A DNA stretch of 64,000 bases from Gallaecimonas kandeliae (lineage in GTDB: Bacteria > Pseudomonadota > Gammaproteobacteria > Enterobacterales > Gallaecimonadaceae). The notes under the pieces are model-generated. The model searched no databases and was not told the origin of the DNA. It was given only the letters and a program-made list of their open reading frames with translations. Of the stretch, positions 16,965 through 25,655 are shown in pieces. The stretch covers positions 1,825,415-1,889,414 of the forward strand of contig NZ_CP118480.1 of NCBI RefSeq assembly GCF_030450055.1. The letters are read 5' to 3'. A program made the position numbers and the translations under genes. How positions within the stretch are numbered: position 1 is the first letter of the stretch; each line of letters begins with the position of its first letter.

Positions 16965-18548
16965 TTACCGAGATTGCTGGCGCGGCAGCCTGAAGTAAAA
17001 GGTCGCCCCTTGTCCTGGGGCGCCCTCGGCCCTGATGGTGCCGCCATGTTTGCTGATGATGCGCTGGACAGTCGCCAGGCCTATGCCGGTACCTTCGAAT
17101 TCGCTGTTGTCGTGCAGGCGCTGGAACGGCGCAAAGAGCTTGTCCGCGTACTGCATGTCAAAGCCGGCGCCATTATCCCGCAGCGCATACTCGACGGTGT
17201 CGTCCGGCCCGGCCTTGGATGAGAACGCGATCCGCGCCCTGTCCTTCTTGGCGGAATATTTCCAGGCGTTGGCCAAGAGGTTTTCCAGCATTATGGTGAT
17301 AAGGCCGACGTCACATTCCACCAGCTCATCGTCGTAGTTCTCGAACACGACCTCACGCTCGGGGTCCCGGCTTTGCAGACGGGTAATGATGTCGGCGGCC
17401 AGACTCCCTAGGTTGGCCGGGCGACAGTCCAGTTCGGCTTGGCTGAGCTGGGACAGCTGCAACATGTCCTCGATAAGCCCCTCCATCCTGTCGCTCTCCG
17501 AGATGATGCGCTGAAGATAAAATTGCGCATCCTTGTCCAGGAGCCCTGCCATTTCCTTGGTCAGCAGCTTGCTGAAACCTTTGACGGCCCGAAGCGGCGC
17601 CTGCAAGTCGTGTGAGACGGTATAGGAAAAGGCCTTGAGATCCTTGTTCGCTTCAGCCAGTTGCCTGGTGCGGGTTTCGACGCGGCTCTCGAGCTCCTGG
17701 TAGACCTGGACGTTTTCCATGGCAACGGCCGTGGTATTGGCCAGTGCCTGGAGCAGTTCGATTTCGGCGTCGGTCGCCTTATGTGTCTTTGCCCAGTAGT
17801 TGCCGATGGCGCCGATGGGTGCCTCTGTGCGTATGGGCACCATCACCAGGCTTTTCACAAAAGTGGGCTTGTAGGCGTCACCGGGAATGCGCGGGTCCGC
17901 GTAGATATCTTCGATGCAGGCCGTTTGCCGGTTGAGCATCACCCAGCCGCTGATACAGGCCGACATGGGGAAGCGCATCCCCTTCCATAAGGGCGAGATG
18001 GCGTTTTCTTCGGCGTAGTGACATTGGTCGCCGTCGCGCAACACGAAGGTGGCTCCATCGGCCCCGGTCAGTTCGCGGGCGACCAGCCGCACTATGGACA
18101 TGATGGTATCGAGGTCCCGGGCCAGGGACAGCGCCTGAACCGCGTCCACCAGCCGCCTCATTGCCTGGGGGGAAGCGCCGTTTTTCGCTTGGAAATCACG
18201 GACCAGGGTTACCAGATCTTCGAGGTGGTTTTTCGAAACCACACCATAAATCTGCCCTTGCAGCTGTTCAGCGATGTTGGCCAGGTTGGGCGCTCCCGAC
18301 AGGATCACAAAGGCGGCTTCTGGGCATCGGGATTGGGCCAGAGCCAAGGCGTTGTCGCAGCTGAAGCCGGGCAAGCCGTGATCGGAGAGGATCATGTCCG
18401 GAGGGCGGCTATCAATAGCGGCAACGAACTCCTTTTCGGACGTGACGTGGATGATGTCCGGGTTTAATTGATGCTCTTTCAACGCCCTGGTGACGAAGAA
18501 GACATCATCGGCATTGTCTTCAAGGTAGAGAATGCGAAGTGCGTCCAT
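16965..18548 (-). CDS. Hybrid receiver-GAF-histidine kinase
   Basis: 527 residues in three parts. An N-terminal response-regulator receiver (residues 1-122) has Glu10/Asp11, phospho-acceptor Asp56 (MILSDHGLP) and Lys106. A GAF domain spans about 135-280. The kinase core has the phospho-accepting His313 (SYTVSHDLQAPLRAVKGF), an N box (NLLANAWKYS), DNGAGFDM and GTGIGLATVQRI. There is no transmembrane segment, so it is cytoplasmic. A receiver placed before the kinase suggests it is itself controlled by phosphotransfer. The GAF and kinase parts resemble phytochrome-like kinases, but the usual bilin Cys/PAS context is absent. No partner regulator is adjacent. AGGAGG precedes the ATG by 8 bases. 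Confidence 0.88.
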   Translation of the reverse strand: MDALRILYLEDNADDVFFVTRALKEHQLNPDIIHVTSEKEFVAAIDSRPPDMILSDHGLPGFSCDNALALAQSRCPEAAFVILSGAPNLANIAEQLQGQIYGVVSKNHLEDLVTLVRDFQAKNGASPQAMRRLVDAVQALSLARDLDTIMSIVRLVARELTGADGATFVLRDGDQCHYAEENAISPLWKGMRFPMSACISGWVMLNRQTACIEDIYADPRIPGDAYKPTFVKSLVMVPIRTEAPIGAIGNYWAKTHKATDAEIELLQALANTTAVAMENVQVYQELESRVETRTRQLAEANKDLKAFSYTVSHDLQAPLRAVKGFSKLLTKEMAGLLDKDAQFYLQRIISESDRMEGLIEDMLQLSQLSQAELDCRPANLGSLAADIITRLQSRDPEREVVFENYDDELVECDVGLITIMLENLLANAWKYSAKKDRARIAFSSKAGPDDTVEYALRDNGAGFDMQYADKLFAPFQRLHDNSEFEGTGIGLATVQRIISKHGGTIRAEGAPGQGATFYFRLPRQQSR

Positions 18549-18619
18549 GGCGAATGCCTCCTTGCGCTTTCCGGTACTCCTCTAGCCAGTATAGAGTGCA
18601 GGAACGGGATCCTTGCGAC

Positions 18620-18930
18620 CTAAAGAAGTGGGCATCCCCCTTGCCCCTGGCCTTGGTCCCTCAAGCCATTGGCCTCGAAGTCCGCCGCTATGGCATCGAT
18701 CAGCGCCCTCACCCGCCACGGCTGCACCCGGCTGGGCGGATAGACTATCTGCAGCGGCGTGCTGCCGGCGGAGAATGGCGCCAGCACTTCCTCGAGGCGC
18801 CGGCGTCCAGATCCCCCTGCACGTCCCAGACCGATTTCATGCAAAGCCCCAGCCCCTGCAGCGCCCAGTACCGCACCAGGCCGCCGTTATCGACATCGAC
18901 GGCGGCGCCCTTATCAGCTGACCCCAGGCC
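18620..18930 (-). pseudogene. LysR-family regulator remnant (C-terminal effector domain, minus strand)
   Basis: Two overlapping minus-strand frames together spell the end of a LysR effector domain: NGGLVRYWALQGLGLCMKS and VWDVQGDLDAG in one frame, then RLEEVLAPFSAG, STPLQIVYPPSRVQPW and RVRALIDAIAADF in the next. The switch is near 18795-18800, where one missing base explains it. Further upstream (to about 19070) another frame carries a possible earlier piece, VHPLQIFVALPHPAAYQ. There is no HTH domain or start. It is a decayed regulator gene, not expressed as a normal protein. Confidence 0.65.
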
Positions 18931-19059
18931 GGGGCGGACTTCAGCCCCGGCCGGATGAGGCCGCCAGCACCTTGATAAGCCGCAGGGTGTGGCAGGGCGA
19001 CGAAGATCTGCAGGGGATGGACCGTCTTGCCCGGCTCGGCCGGCACCTCTTGGTGCACT

Positions 19060-19164
19060 ATGCAGGGCAAGGCCATCCCCGTCTATGCCCTTACCGAGAC
19101 GAGGCTGCTGCCGGCCAAGACCCAGCGCTATATCGAATTCTTGCAGGAGCGGCTGCGGGACTGA
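19060..19164 (+). pseudogene. Second LysR-family C-terminal remnant (plus strand)
   Basis: The plus-strand frame ending in TGA at 19162-19164 reads KAIPVYALTETRLLPAKTQ then RYIEFLQERLRD, which is the usual last helix segment of LysR proteins (P.K.R.FI.FL...L). Only about 35 codons remain. It abuts the opposite-strand LysR remnant and is followed at once by a terminator hairpin, so it looks like the 3' end of a deleted gene that kept its terminator. Confidence 0.55.
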
Positions 19165-19167
19165 CAA

Positions 19168-19192
19168 AAAAGCCCGGCATTGCCGGGCTTTT
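19168..19192. terminator. Bidirectional intrinsic terminator
   Basis: AAAAGCCCGGCA, a 1-base loop, then TGCCGGGCTTTT form a 12-bp perfect stem with A- and T-tracts on both sides. It sits between the plus-strand LysR remnant and the 3' end of the ABC operon. Confidence 0.85.
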
Positions 19193-19193
19193 C

Positions 19194-20315
19194 TCAGTCG
19201 AGCCGCTTGCTGAACTTCAAGGTCGCCACCAAGAGGCCCAGGGCGGTGAAGCCCAACAACCAGAGGGAATCGAAGCGCAGCTGCACCACCTCGGCGTCCC
19301 GCAGCACTATGGCGCGCACCATGCGCATGAAGTGGGTGGCCGGCAGCACTTCCGCTATCCACTGGGCGGCCACAGGCATGGCCTCATAGGGGAACATGAA
19401 GCCCGACAGCAGTATGGACGGCAGCAGTATGAAGACCGTCATCTGCATGGCCTGGAGCTGGGTCTGGGCCAGGGTGGAGATCACCAGGCCCAGGGTCAAG
19501 CTGGCGCAGATGAAGAGGAAGGAGGCCAGGGCCAGGGAATCCAGGCCGCCACGGATGGGCACGGCGAACAGCCAGTGGCCGGTGCCGAGGATGATCCCCA
19601 CCTGGATGAAGCCCACCAGCACATAGGGCGCTATTTTGCCCAGCATCAGCTCCAGGGGCCGGACAGGGGTGGTGATCAGGAACTCCATGTTGCCCTGCTC
19701 CCGCTCCCGCACTATGGCCGCCGAGGTGAAAAGCACCATGGTCATGGTGAGGATCACCCCCAAGAGCCCCGGCACTATGTTGACCACGGTGCGCTGCTCG
19801 GGGTTGAAGTACTGCACCACCTCCAGGCTGGGCACGGCGCGGGTCGCCTCGAAGCCCATCACCTCGTCCAGGGGCATCTGCCGCAATGATTTGATGGCCC
19901 CCGCCACCATGGTGTCGGAGCCGTCCACCAGCCATTGGCCGACGGGTCTGGCCAGGTAGTGGCCGCCGCTGGCGCCGGGATGATGGAGCAGCCGCTCCCC
20001 CAGATCCGGCGGCAGGTAGAGTACGGCTTTCACCTCGCCACGGGTGATGGCCGCCTCTGCCTCCTTGCTGCTGTGATAGGTCTTGGTGAAGTCCACCACC
20101 TGGGTGGCTGCCACGGCCTGGGTCAGGGCCCGGCTGTAGCTGGAGTCGCTGAGATCCACCAGGCCGGCCGGCAGGTGGCGCACGTCGGTGTTGATGGCGT
20201 AGCCAAACAGCATCAGCTGGGCGAGCGGGATCATCACTATCATGGCGAAGGTCATGCGATCCCGAGCCAACTGTTTGAATTCCTTGAAGAGGATGGCACC
20301 TATCCTAAGCCACAT
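19194..20315 (-). CDS. ABC-2 type transporter permease
   Basis: A 373-residue inner-membrane permease of the YhhJ/YbhR type. One N-terminal helix (MTFAMIVMIPLAQLMLFGYA) is followed by a large soluble loop (about residues 50-175), then five C-terminal helices with the ABC-2 signature REREQGNMEFLITTPVRPLELMLGK. I chose the ATG at 20315, with GGAGG 6 bases upstream, over the longer open frame. It overlaps the end of the ATPase gene by 11 bp. It would form the export channel with that ATPase and the lipoprotein adaptor. E. coli YbhFSR has two permeases; here only one is present, so a homodimer is expected. Confidence 0.9.
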   Translation of the reverse strand: MWLRIGAILFKEFKQLARDRMTFAMIVMIPLAQLMLFGYAINTDVRHLPAGLVDLSDSSYSRALTQAVAATQVVDFTKTYHSSKEAEAAITRGEVKAVLYLPPDLGERLLHHPGASGGHYLARPVGQWLVDGSDTMVAGAIKSLRQMPLDEVMGFEATRAVPSLEVVQYFNPEQRTVVNIVPGLLGVILTMTMVLFTSAAIVREREQGNMEFLITTPVRPLELMLGKIAPYVLVGFIQVGIILGTGHWLFAVPIRGGLDSLALASFLFICASLTLGLVISTLAQTQLQAMQMTVFILLPSILLSGFMFPYEAMPVAAQWIAEVLPATHFMRMVRAIVLRDAEVVQLRFDSLWLLGFTALGLLVATLKFSKRLD

Positions 20316-21231
20316 GGCGACCTCCGGTGCAGCTGACAAAGACGTCTTCGAGGCTGGGCCTGACGGCCTCCAGCGCCCTGCCCTCGACCCTGGGCTCGAG
20401 CCAGGCCAGAGGATCGGCCACCTGCTGCTTGACCAGCACCCTGAGCCTGGTGCCAATCTGAGCGGCCGACAGCACTTCCGGCTGGGCCGTCAGGGTCTTT
20501 TTCAGCACCCGCAGATCCTCACCGGCCACTTCCACCACACTGGCGCCCATGTCTGCCATCAGCTGTTCGGGGGAGCCGTCGGCGCGCTTGATGCCGTTTT
20601 CGAGGATGGCCAGGCCATGGCAGCGCTCCGCTTCGTCCATGTAATGGGTGGACACCAGGATGGTGGTGCCGGCGGAGCTCAAGTCGAAGAGCCGTTCCCA
20701 GAACTCGCGGCGGTTCTCAGGATCCACGGCCGAGGTGGGCTCGTCCAGGAACAGCAGCTCGGGCTTGTGCAAGGTGGCGGCGGCCAGGGCCAGGCGCTGT
20801 TTCTGGCCACCGCTCATGGAGCCGGCCATCTGCTTCTCCCGCCCGGCCAGCTCGTAGAGGGCCAACAGTTCGTCGATGCGGGCCTTGGCCCTGCGGCCGC
20901 CGAAGCCGTAGATCTTGGCTACGAACTGGAGGTTCTCCAGCACGCTCAGGCTGTCGTAGAGGGAGAACTTCTGGGTCATGTAGCCAAAGCGCAGCCGCAG
21001 CTTTTCCTCGGCGCCGGGCAGGTTTTCCCCCAACACTCGGATCTTGCCTTCGGAGGGCCTGAGCAGGCCGGTCAGCATGCGGATGGAGGTGGACTTGCCG
21101 CTGCCGTTGGGGCCCAGGAAGCCGTAGATGCTGCCCTTGGGAATGGCGAGGCTCAGGTCGCTCACCGCCTTGAAGTTGCCGAAGTAGCGGCTCATGCCAT
21201 GGGTTTCCACGGCCAGCTCTGTGGTGGTCAT
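20305..21231 (-). CDS. ABC transporter ATP-binding protein
   Basis: A 308-residue ATPase. Walker A is GPNGSGKST, the signature is GSMSGGQKQRLALAAA, Walker B is ELLFLDEPTSAVDP, and the switch His lies in TILVSTHYMDEAERC. A C-terminal regulatory extension (about residues 225-308) is typical of ABC-2 exporters. It has a single nucleotide-binding domain, unlike the duplicated YbhF of E. coli. The start ATG overlaps the stop of the adaptor gene (ATGA) and the 3' end overlaps the permease, so all three are translationally coupled. Confidence 0.93.
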   Translation of the reverse strand: MTTTELAVETHGMSRYFGNFKAVSDLSLAIPKGSIYGFLGPNGSGKSTSIRMLTGLLRPSEGKIRVLGENLPGAEEKLRLRFGYMTQKFSLYDSLSVLENLQFVAKIYGFGGRRAKARIDELLALYELAGREKQMAGSMSGGQKQRLALAAATLHKPELLFLDEPTSAVDPENRREFWERLFDLSSAGTTILVSTHYMDEAERCHGLAILENGIKRADGSPEQLMADMGASVVEVAGEDLRVLKKTLTAQPEVLSAAQIGTRLRVLVKQQVADPLAWLEPRVEGRALEAVRPSLEDVFVSCTGGRHVA

Positions 21232-22166
21232 GGCAGCACCACCTCAAGGGCCAGGCCTGTGGGCAGCTTGGCGCCCTCTGCACCGAGGTCGATGTCGGTG
21301 AGGTACATCAGCCGCGCCCTGTCACGCTCGTTGAGGGCGTAATAGGGGGTGAAGGCCGGCTGGCTGCGGATGTTGCGCACCACCCCGGTCAGGGTGTCTT
21401 GCTGGCCGTCCACCTTCAACTGGAGCTTGTCGCCCACTTTCACCTTGGTGAGATCGGTGGCGGGCAGGTAGGCGCGTACATAGGGCCTGTCCGTCGCCAC
21501 CAGGCTGACCAGTTGGGTACCGGCGGCCACCCTGTCGCCGGCGCGCCAGGGCAGCACGTCCACCACGGCATCCTTGCCGGCCACCAGGGTCAGATCCTTG
21601 AGGGCTTTGTTGGCCTCATCCAGTTGTGCCTGGGTAGCGGCCACCTGGGCTTCGGCCTGGCGCAGCTGCTCCTGGCGGGTACCGTTTTCCAGCTCCTTGA
21701 GGTGCTGGGCGGCCTGGTCGCGCCCAGCCAGGGCCTTGTCCCTGCCGGCCTTGGCCTTGTCGAGGTCGTCCTGGGTGAGGACGTGGCTCTTGAAGAGACG
21801 TTCGGTGCGCTCATACTGCTGGCGCGCCTCGATGAGGGTTGCCAGGGCACCATCCAAGGCGGCCCTGGCCTGGGCAAGCTCCTCGGCCCTGGCGCCGTTG
21901 GTCAACTCCTCCAGGGCCGCCTTGGCCCTGGCCAGTTCGGCTTGGGCCTGGCCGACCCTGGCCTTGGCCGCGGTGTCGTCCAGCTGCAACAGCACCTGGC
22001 CGGCCTTGACCTGTTGGCCTTCGCTGACGGCCACGGCAGCGACCAGATCGCCCACCGGTGCCGTCAGGGTCAGGCGGTCGCGCTCCACAGTGCCGAACAC
22101 CCTGTCACCGCCATCCGAGCAGGCGCAGAGCATCAGCAGGCCCAATACCAGTACTACTCTCATCAT
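21228..22166 (-). CDS. HlyD/YbhG-like membrane fusion lipoprotein
   Basis: A 312-residue periplasmic adaptor. The short hydrophobic leader ends in LCAC (Cys16), a plausible if non-ideal lipobox. A lipoyl-like half-domain (ERDRLTLTAPVGDLVAAVAV) leads into a long coiled-coil hairpin (about residues 70-185, Ala/Gln/Leu rich), then the returning half and a beta barrel. The closest layout I recognise is YbhG, the adaptor of the CecR-controlled YbhGFSR exporter. Its ATG overlaps the TetR stop by 4 bp and its stop overlaps the ATPase ATG by 4 bp. It links the ABC exporter to an outer-membrane channel such as TolC encoded elsewhere. Confidence 0.88.
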   Translation of the reverse strand: MMRVVLVLGLLMLCACSDGGDRVFGTVERDRLTLTAPVGDLVAAVAVSEGQQVKAGQVLLQLDDTAAKARVGQAQAELARAKAALEELTNGARAEELAQARAALDGALATLIEARQQYERTERLFKSHVLTQDDLDKAKAGRDKALAGRDQAAQHLKELENGTRQEQLRQAEAQVAATQAQLDEANKALKDLTLVAGKDAVVDVLPWRAGDRVAAGTQLVSLVATDRPYVRAYLPATDLTKVKVGDKLQLKVDGQQDTLTGVVRNIRSQPAFTPYYALNERDRARLMYLTDIDLGAEGAKLPTGLALEVVLP

Positions 22167-22816
22167 CTTGTCCTCTGGTTGTTCTCATCGGCGCCGAGCA
22201 GCAGACCCTGCTCCAGCAGCCTTACGTTGTGTTGTATCAGGGTGTCGAGAAAGGGTCCTTCCATCTTGACGCCGAATTGGCGCATCAAGACCGGCGGGGC
22301 TATCAGGGGGAAAACCATCAGGCTGGCGATGCTGAGCCTGACCAGTTCAGGGTCGACGTCGGGTCTTATTCGGCCTGTCTCCTTCAAGGCCCGGCCCAGC
22401 CACTGGCGGGACAGCACCATGATCTCGCTGAAGACGGAGAACATCACCTTGAAAGGAGCAGTGCCCTCGCCTTCTTGGAGCACTCGCACTATCAGCCTGG
22501 GCAGGCCGGGGTTGGGGGCCATGATGCCGTAATAGATCTTCATCAGTTCGGCCAGCGCTGTCGGGGACGGCTGCAGGGACTGGGCACGGAACTTTGCCCG
22601 TACCGGCTCCAGGGTCTCCCTGACCATCTGCTCGAAGAGCCCCAGTTTCGAGCCGAAGTAGTAACGGATCATGGCGGCATCGACGCCGGCTTCCCTGGCC
22701 AATTGCCGGGTTGAGACATTCTGGAAGGCCTGGCTGCTGAACAGCGTCAAGGCGGCGGCGATCAGCCGGGTGCGAGCGTCAGAGTCCCCCTTGGGGCGGC
22801 CGGCTTTGAGGGTCAC
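22163..22816 (-). CDS. TetR-family regulator, CecR (YbiH)-like
   Basis: A 217-residue repressor starting with GTG (AGGAG 8 bases upstream). The N-terminal HTH includes NVSTRQLAREAGVDAAMIRYYFGSK, and the larger C-terminal ligand domain resembles that of CecR/YbiH. It is the first gene of the TetR-adaptor-ATPase-permease operon and is joined to the adaptor by an ATGA overlap. This matches the E. coli order ybiH-ybhG-ybhF-ybhS-ybhR. CecR governs sensitivity to cefoperazone and chloramphenicol in E. coli; whether that holds here is inference. It is probably autoregulated from the 171-bp divergent spacer shared with the protease gene. Confidence 0.85.
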   Translation of the reverse strand: MTLKAGRPKGDSDARTRLIAAALTLFSSQAFQNVSTRQLAREAGVDAAMIRYYFGSKLGLFEQMVRETLEPVRAKFRAQSLQPSPTALAELMKIYYGIMAPNPGLPRLIVRVLQEGEGTAPFKVMFSVFSEIMVLSRQWLGRALKETGRIRPDVDPELVRLSIASLMVFPLIAPPVLMRQFGVKMEGPFLDTLIQHNVRLLEQGLLLGADENNQRTR

Positions 22817-22999
22817 AGTGGCACTCCTGGTAATTCATCACATGGTGAGTATGGTAAAGCCTGGGGCTGGCGCTCCCCTATCGGGAAAATTCCTCGATCC
22901 TTGGCCCTTTGGGGAATTGCATCCTTACCGGGGCCCTTGCCACGTTTAAAGGCCCTGTCATGTTATGATTGATCTACTTACCTTTATTTGACCTATTCG

Positions 23000-25009
23000 A
23001 TGGATCAAACCTCCAGTACTGCGCCTTCAATGCCCACCGCCCTGACCGCCGCGCAGCTCAGCCCGAAATTGACCCTGTCCCAGCCAGAGGTCCGCTCCCG
23101 TTTCCTGCTGGGCCAGGATACCGGCACCACCGAATTGGCCCAGGCCGCCGCCGACACAGGCCCCCTTGGTCATATCTTCATGAGCGCGCCGCCCTATGTG
23201 GACACCATCGCCATGTTCAAGGCGGCCATACGCCAGCAACCCAAGGAAAACCGGCTGGGCAAGGTCTGGGACTGGTGTTACGCGGAAAACCTGGCCGACG
23301 CCCGCCGTCCCCTTTGCCTGCGGCTCAAGGCCGGCTCGGGTGACGCCTTTTGCCAGGGCGTCACCCAACTGCTGCAGCTGAAGCTGGAAGAAAAGGCGTT
23401 CCAGACCGAGCTGGACAGCCTGGTGGCTTCCCAGCCCCAGGAAGGGCGCCTGGCCCAGTACCTCGAAGGCCTGCTGGACGCCATGGCCAGCGGGGAAGAA
23501 TTCAACCACCCGGTGCTGATCAACCTGCTGGTCAACCAGCCTGAAGCAGGCAGGGTACCCATCATCCACAACAGGGATCTGTCGGAGGTGGGGCTTTTTG
23601 GGGAGATCACCTTCGAGATCCAGGAAGGCACCGTCTCGGCGCATCAGCACCTGCTCAGGCCTGGGGATCTGCACAGGGCCAACGGCGGTTACCTGCTGCT
23701 GTCCGCCTCGGAGCTGCTGGAAGATCCTGAGTTGTGGCGCCGCATCAAGGAATCCCTCTTTGCCCAGAGCATCCACTGGACCCAATACCGGGGCCAGATG
23801 CCGGGCAACCCCTTGTTCATGCCCGACCCCATGCCCCTGGACATCAAGCTGGTGCTGTTCGGCGACCGCCAGGACCACCTGGAAATGCTGGCCATGGACA
23901 GGGATCTGTCCCAGCTCTTCCCCTACTTCGTGGAATGGGTTCCCTACGCCACCCAGGACCAGGCCGCTGAGCTGGCCGGGCACCTGCTGCGCCAGTGCGA
24001 CAAGGCCGGCCTCAAGGTTCCGACCCTGGAGGCCATCGCTACCCTGCTTTGCCATGGTTGCCGCCTCTTCGAAGACCAGCAGCGCATCGCCCTCGCCCAT
24101 CACCGTTACAACGAGCTGTTGACCCGCGCCCACTACTTCAGCAAAGGCAGCGAGATCACCGAGGCCGACATCCTGGCCGCCATCAAGGCCCGCGAGCAGG
24201 CCCATGCCCTGCCGAAAGCGTTCAGCCGCAGCGCCATGGCCAAGGGCCAGATCCTGATCGAGACCCAAGGCGCCAGGATCGGCCAGGTCAACGGCCTGAC
24301 GGTGCTGGACATGGGCAACGCCGAGTTCGGTGAACCGTCCCGGATCACCGCCACCGTCCACCATGGCGATGGCGATGTCATCGACATCGAACGTAAGGCG
24401 GAGCTGGCCGGTAACATTCATGCAAAGGGCGTCATGATACTCTCGGCCTTCTTGGCACACCGTTTCGCCAAGGACGGGCCGCTACACCTCTCAGCGTCAC
24501 TGGTGTTCGAGCAGTCCTACCACGAGGTGGATGGCGATTCGGCCTCGGCCGGGGAGCTCATCTGCCTGCTGTCGGCCTTGAGCGAGCTGCCGGTGCGCCA
24601 GGACATCGCCATCACAGGTGCTATCGACCAGTTCGGCAATGTCCAGGCCATAGGGGGCGTCAACGCCAAGATCGAAGGCTTCTTCGAGGTCTGCGCCGCC
24701 CGCGGCCTGACCGGTAGCCAAGGTGTGGTGTTGCCCCAGGCCAACCTGGACCAGCTGAACCTGTCCAGCCCGGTGATCCAGGCCGTTGCCGAGGGGCGCT
24801 TCCACATCTGGAGCGTCAGCCACGTCGACCAGGCCATGGCGCTGATGATGGGCACCCAGGCCGGCGAGGCGGACGCCCATGGGCAGTTCCCCGAAGATTC
24901 GGTGTACGGCCGTATCCACGGACGCTTGGAGGCTATTTCCGAGTTGGAGGAGCCGATCATGACCCTGGGCCGGCGTTTCTGGAGCTGGCTGGGACTGGGG
25001 CGCCATTGA
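23000..25009 (+). CDS. LonC-type ATP-independent Lon-like protease (YcbZ/LonH)
   Basis: A 669-residue Lon-family protein. The C-terminal third is a Lon protease domain with the catalytic Ser in VDGDSASAGELICLLSALS and the catalytic Lys in GGVNAKIEGFFEVC, about 45 residues later. The N-terminal two thirds are an AAA-like region with sensor-type motifs (GGYLLLSASELL, VLFGDRQDHLEMLAMDRDL), but I find no intact Walker A. That agrees with the LonC/YcbZ class. The ATG at 23000 is preferred to an upstream TTG at 22988. fabA follows 80 bp downstream and rmf after that, as in E. coli (ycbZ-fabA-rmf). Substrates are unknown. Confidence 0.9.
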   Translation: MDQTSSTAPSMPTALTAAQLSPKLTLSQPEVRSRFLLGQDTGTTELAQAAADTGPLGHIFMSAPPYVDTIAMFKAAIRQQPKENRLGKVWDWCYAENLADARRPLCLRLKAGSGDAFCQGVTQLLQLKLEEKAFQTELDSLVASQPQEGRLAQYLEGLLDAMASGEEFNHPVLINLLVNQPEAGRVPIIHNRDLSEVGLFGEITFEIQEGTVSAHQHLLRPGDLHRANGGYLLLSASELLEDPELWRRIKESLFAQSIHWTQYRGQMPGNPLFMPDPMPLDIKLVLFGDRQDHLEMLAMDRDLSQLFPYFVEWVPYATQDQAAELAGHLLRQCDKAGLKVPTLEAIATLLCHGCRLFEDQQRIALAHHRYNELLTRAHYFSKGSEITEADILAAIKAREQAHALPKAFSRSAMAKGQILIETQGARIGQVNGLTVLDMGNAEFGEPSRITATVHHGDGDVIDIERKAELAGNIHAKGVMILSAFLAHRFAKDGPLHLSASLVFEQSYHEVDGDSASAGELICLLSALSELPVRQDIAITGAIDQFGNVQAIGGVNAKIEGFFEVCAARGLTGSQGVVLPQANLDQLNLSSPVIQAVAEGRFHIWSVSHVDQAMALMMGTQAGEADAHGQFPEDSVYGRIHGRLEAISELEEPIMTLGRRFWSWLGLGRH

Positions 25010-25033
25010 ACCTGTCGCTGGTCTGCGTTGTCT

Positions 25034-25051
25034 AGCGTACAGTTGTTCGCT
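25034..25051. promoter_or_regulatory. FabR-type operator upstream of fabA
   Basis: AGCGTACAGTTGTTCGCT is an 18-bp near-palindrome. It closely matches the site bound by FabR upstream of E. coli fabA and fabB (AGCGTACACGTGTTAGCT as I recall). It lies 39 bp before the fabA start, so it should overlap the promoter and tune unsaturated fatty acid synthesis. Confidence 0.75.
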
Positions 25052-25089
25052 AATCTTGGCGCCGTTCGCGAATTGAAGGAAAGACCAGC

Positions 25090-25608
25090 GTGTTGACAGA
25101 TAAAAACAGTTTCAGTCGAGAAGAGCTTTTGGCCTGCTCCCGCGGCGAGCTCTTCGGCCCCGGCAATAGCCAGCTTCCCGCCCCCAACATGTTGATGATG
25201 GACAGGATAAACCTCATCCACAAAGAAGGCGGCAACTTCGGCAAGGGCGAGATCATCGCCGAGCTGGACATCAATCCCGATCTCTGGTTCTTCCAGTGCC
25301 ACTTCCCGGGCGACCCCGTCATGCCGGGCTGCCTGGGTCTGGATGCCATGTGGCAGCTCACCGGTTTCTTCCTTGGCTGGATGGGCGCGCCTGGCAAGGG
25401 CCGGGCCCTGGGTGTGGGCGAGGTTAAATTCACCGGCCAGATCCTGCCTACCGCCAAGAAGGTGACCTACCACATCCACATGAAGCGGGTCATCAACCGC
25501 TCCCTGGTGATGGGGATCGCCGATGGCGAAGTGTCCGTTGACGGCCGTGTGATCTACACCGCCCAGGATATGAAGGTGGGCCTCTTCAAGGACACCTCCA
25601 GCTTCTAA
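25090..25608 (+). CDS. fabA: 3-hydroxydecanoyl-ACP dehydratase/isomerase FabA
   Basis: A 172-residue enzyme that dehydrates (3R)-hydroxydecanoyl-ACP and isomerises trans-2- to cis-3-decenoyl-ACP, the committed step of anaerobic unsaturated fatty acid synthesis. The hot-dog fold catalytic pair is His71 ([14 protein letters not shown]) and Asp85 (CLGLDAMWQ), and the length equals that of E. coli FabA. The start is GTG, with AAGGA 9 bases upstream. A FabR-type operator precedes it and a strong terminator follows. Confidence 0.97.
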   Translation: MLTDKNSFSREELLACSRGELFGPGNSQLPAPNMLMMDRINLIHKEGGNFGKGEIIAELDINPDLWFFQCHFPGDPVMPGCLGLDAMWQLTGFFLGWMGAPGKGRALGVGEVKFTGQILPTAKKVTYHIHMKRVINRSLVMGIADGEVSVDGRVIYTAQDMKVGLFKDTSSF

Positions 25609-25622
25609 GCCCCTTCATAGAC

Positions 25623-25655
25623 AAGAAAAGGCCCTGCATCGCAGGGCCTTTTCTT
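25623..25655. terminator. Bidirectional terminator between fabA and rmf
   Basis: A perfect 15-bp stem (AAGAAAAGGCCCTGC / GCAGGGCCTTTTCTT) with a 3-base loop. It serves the convergent fabA and rmf genes. Confidence 0.92.
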
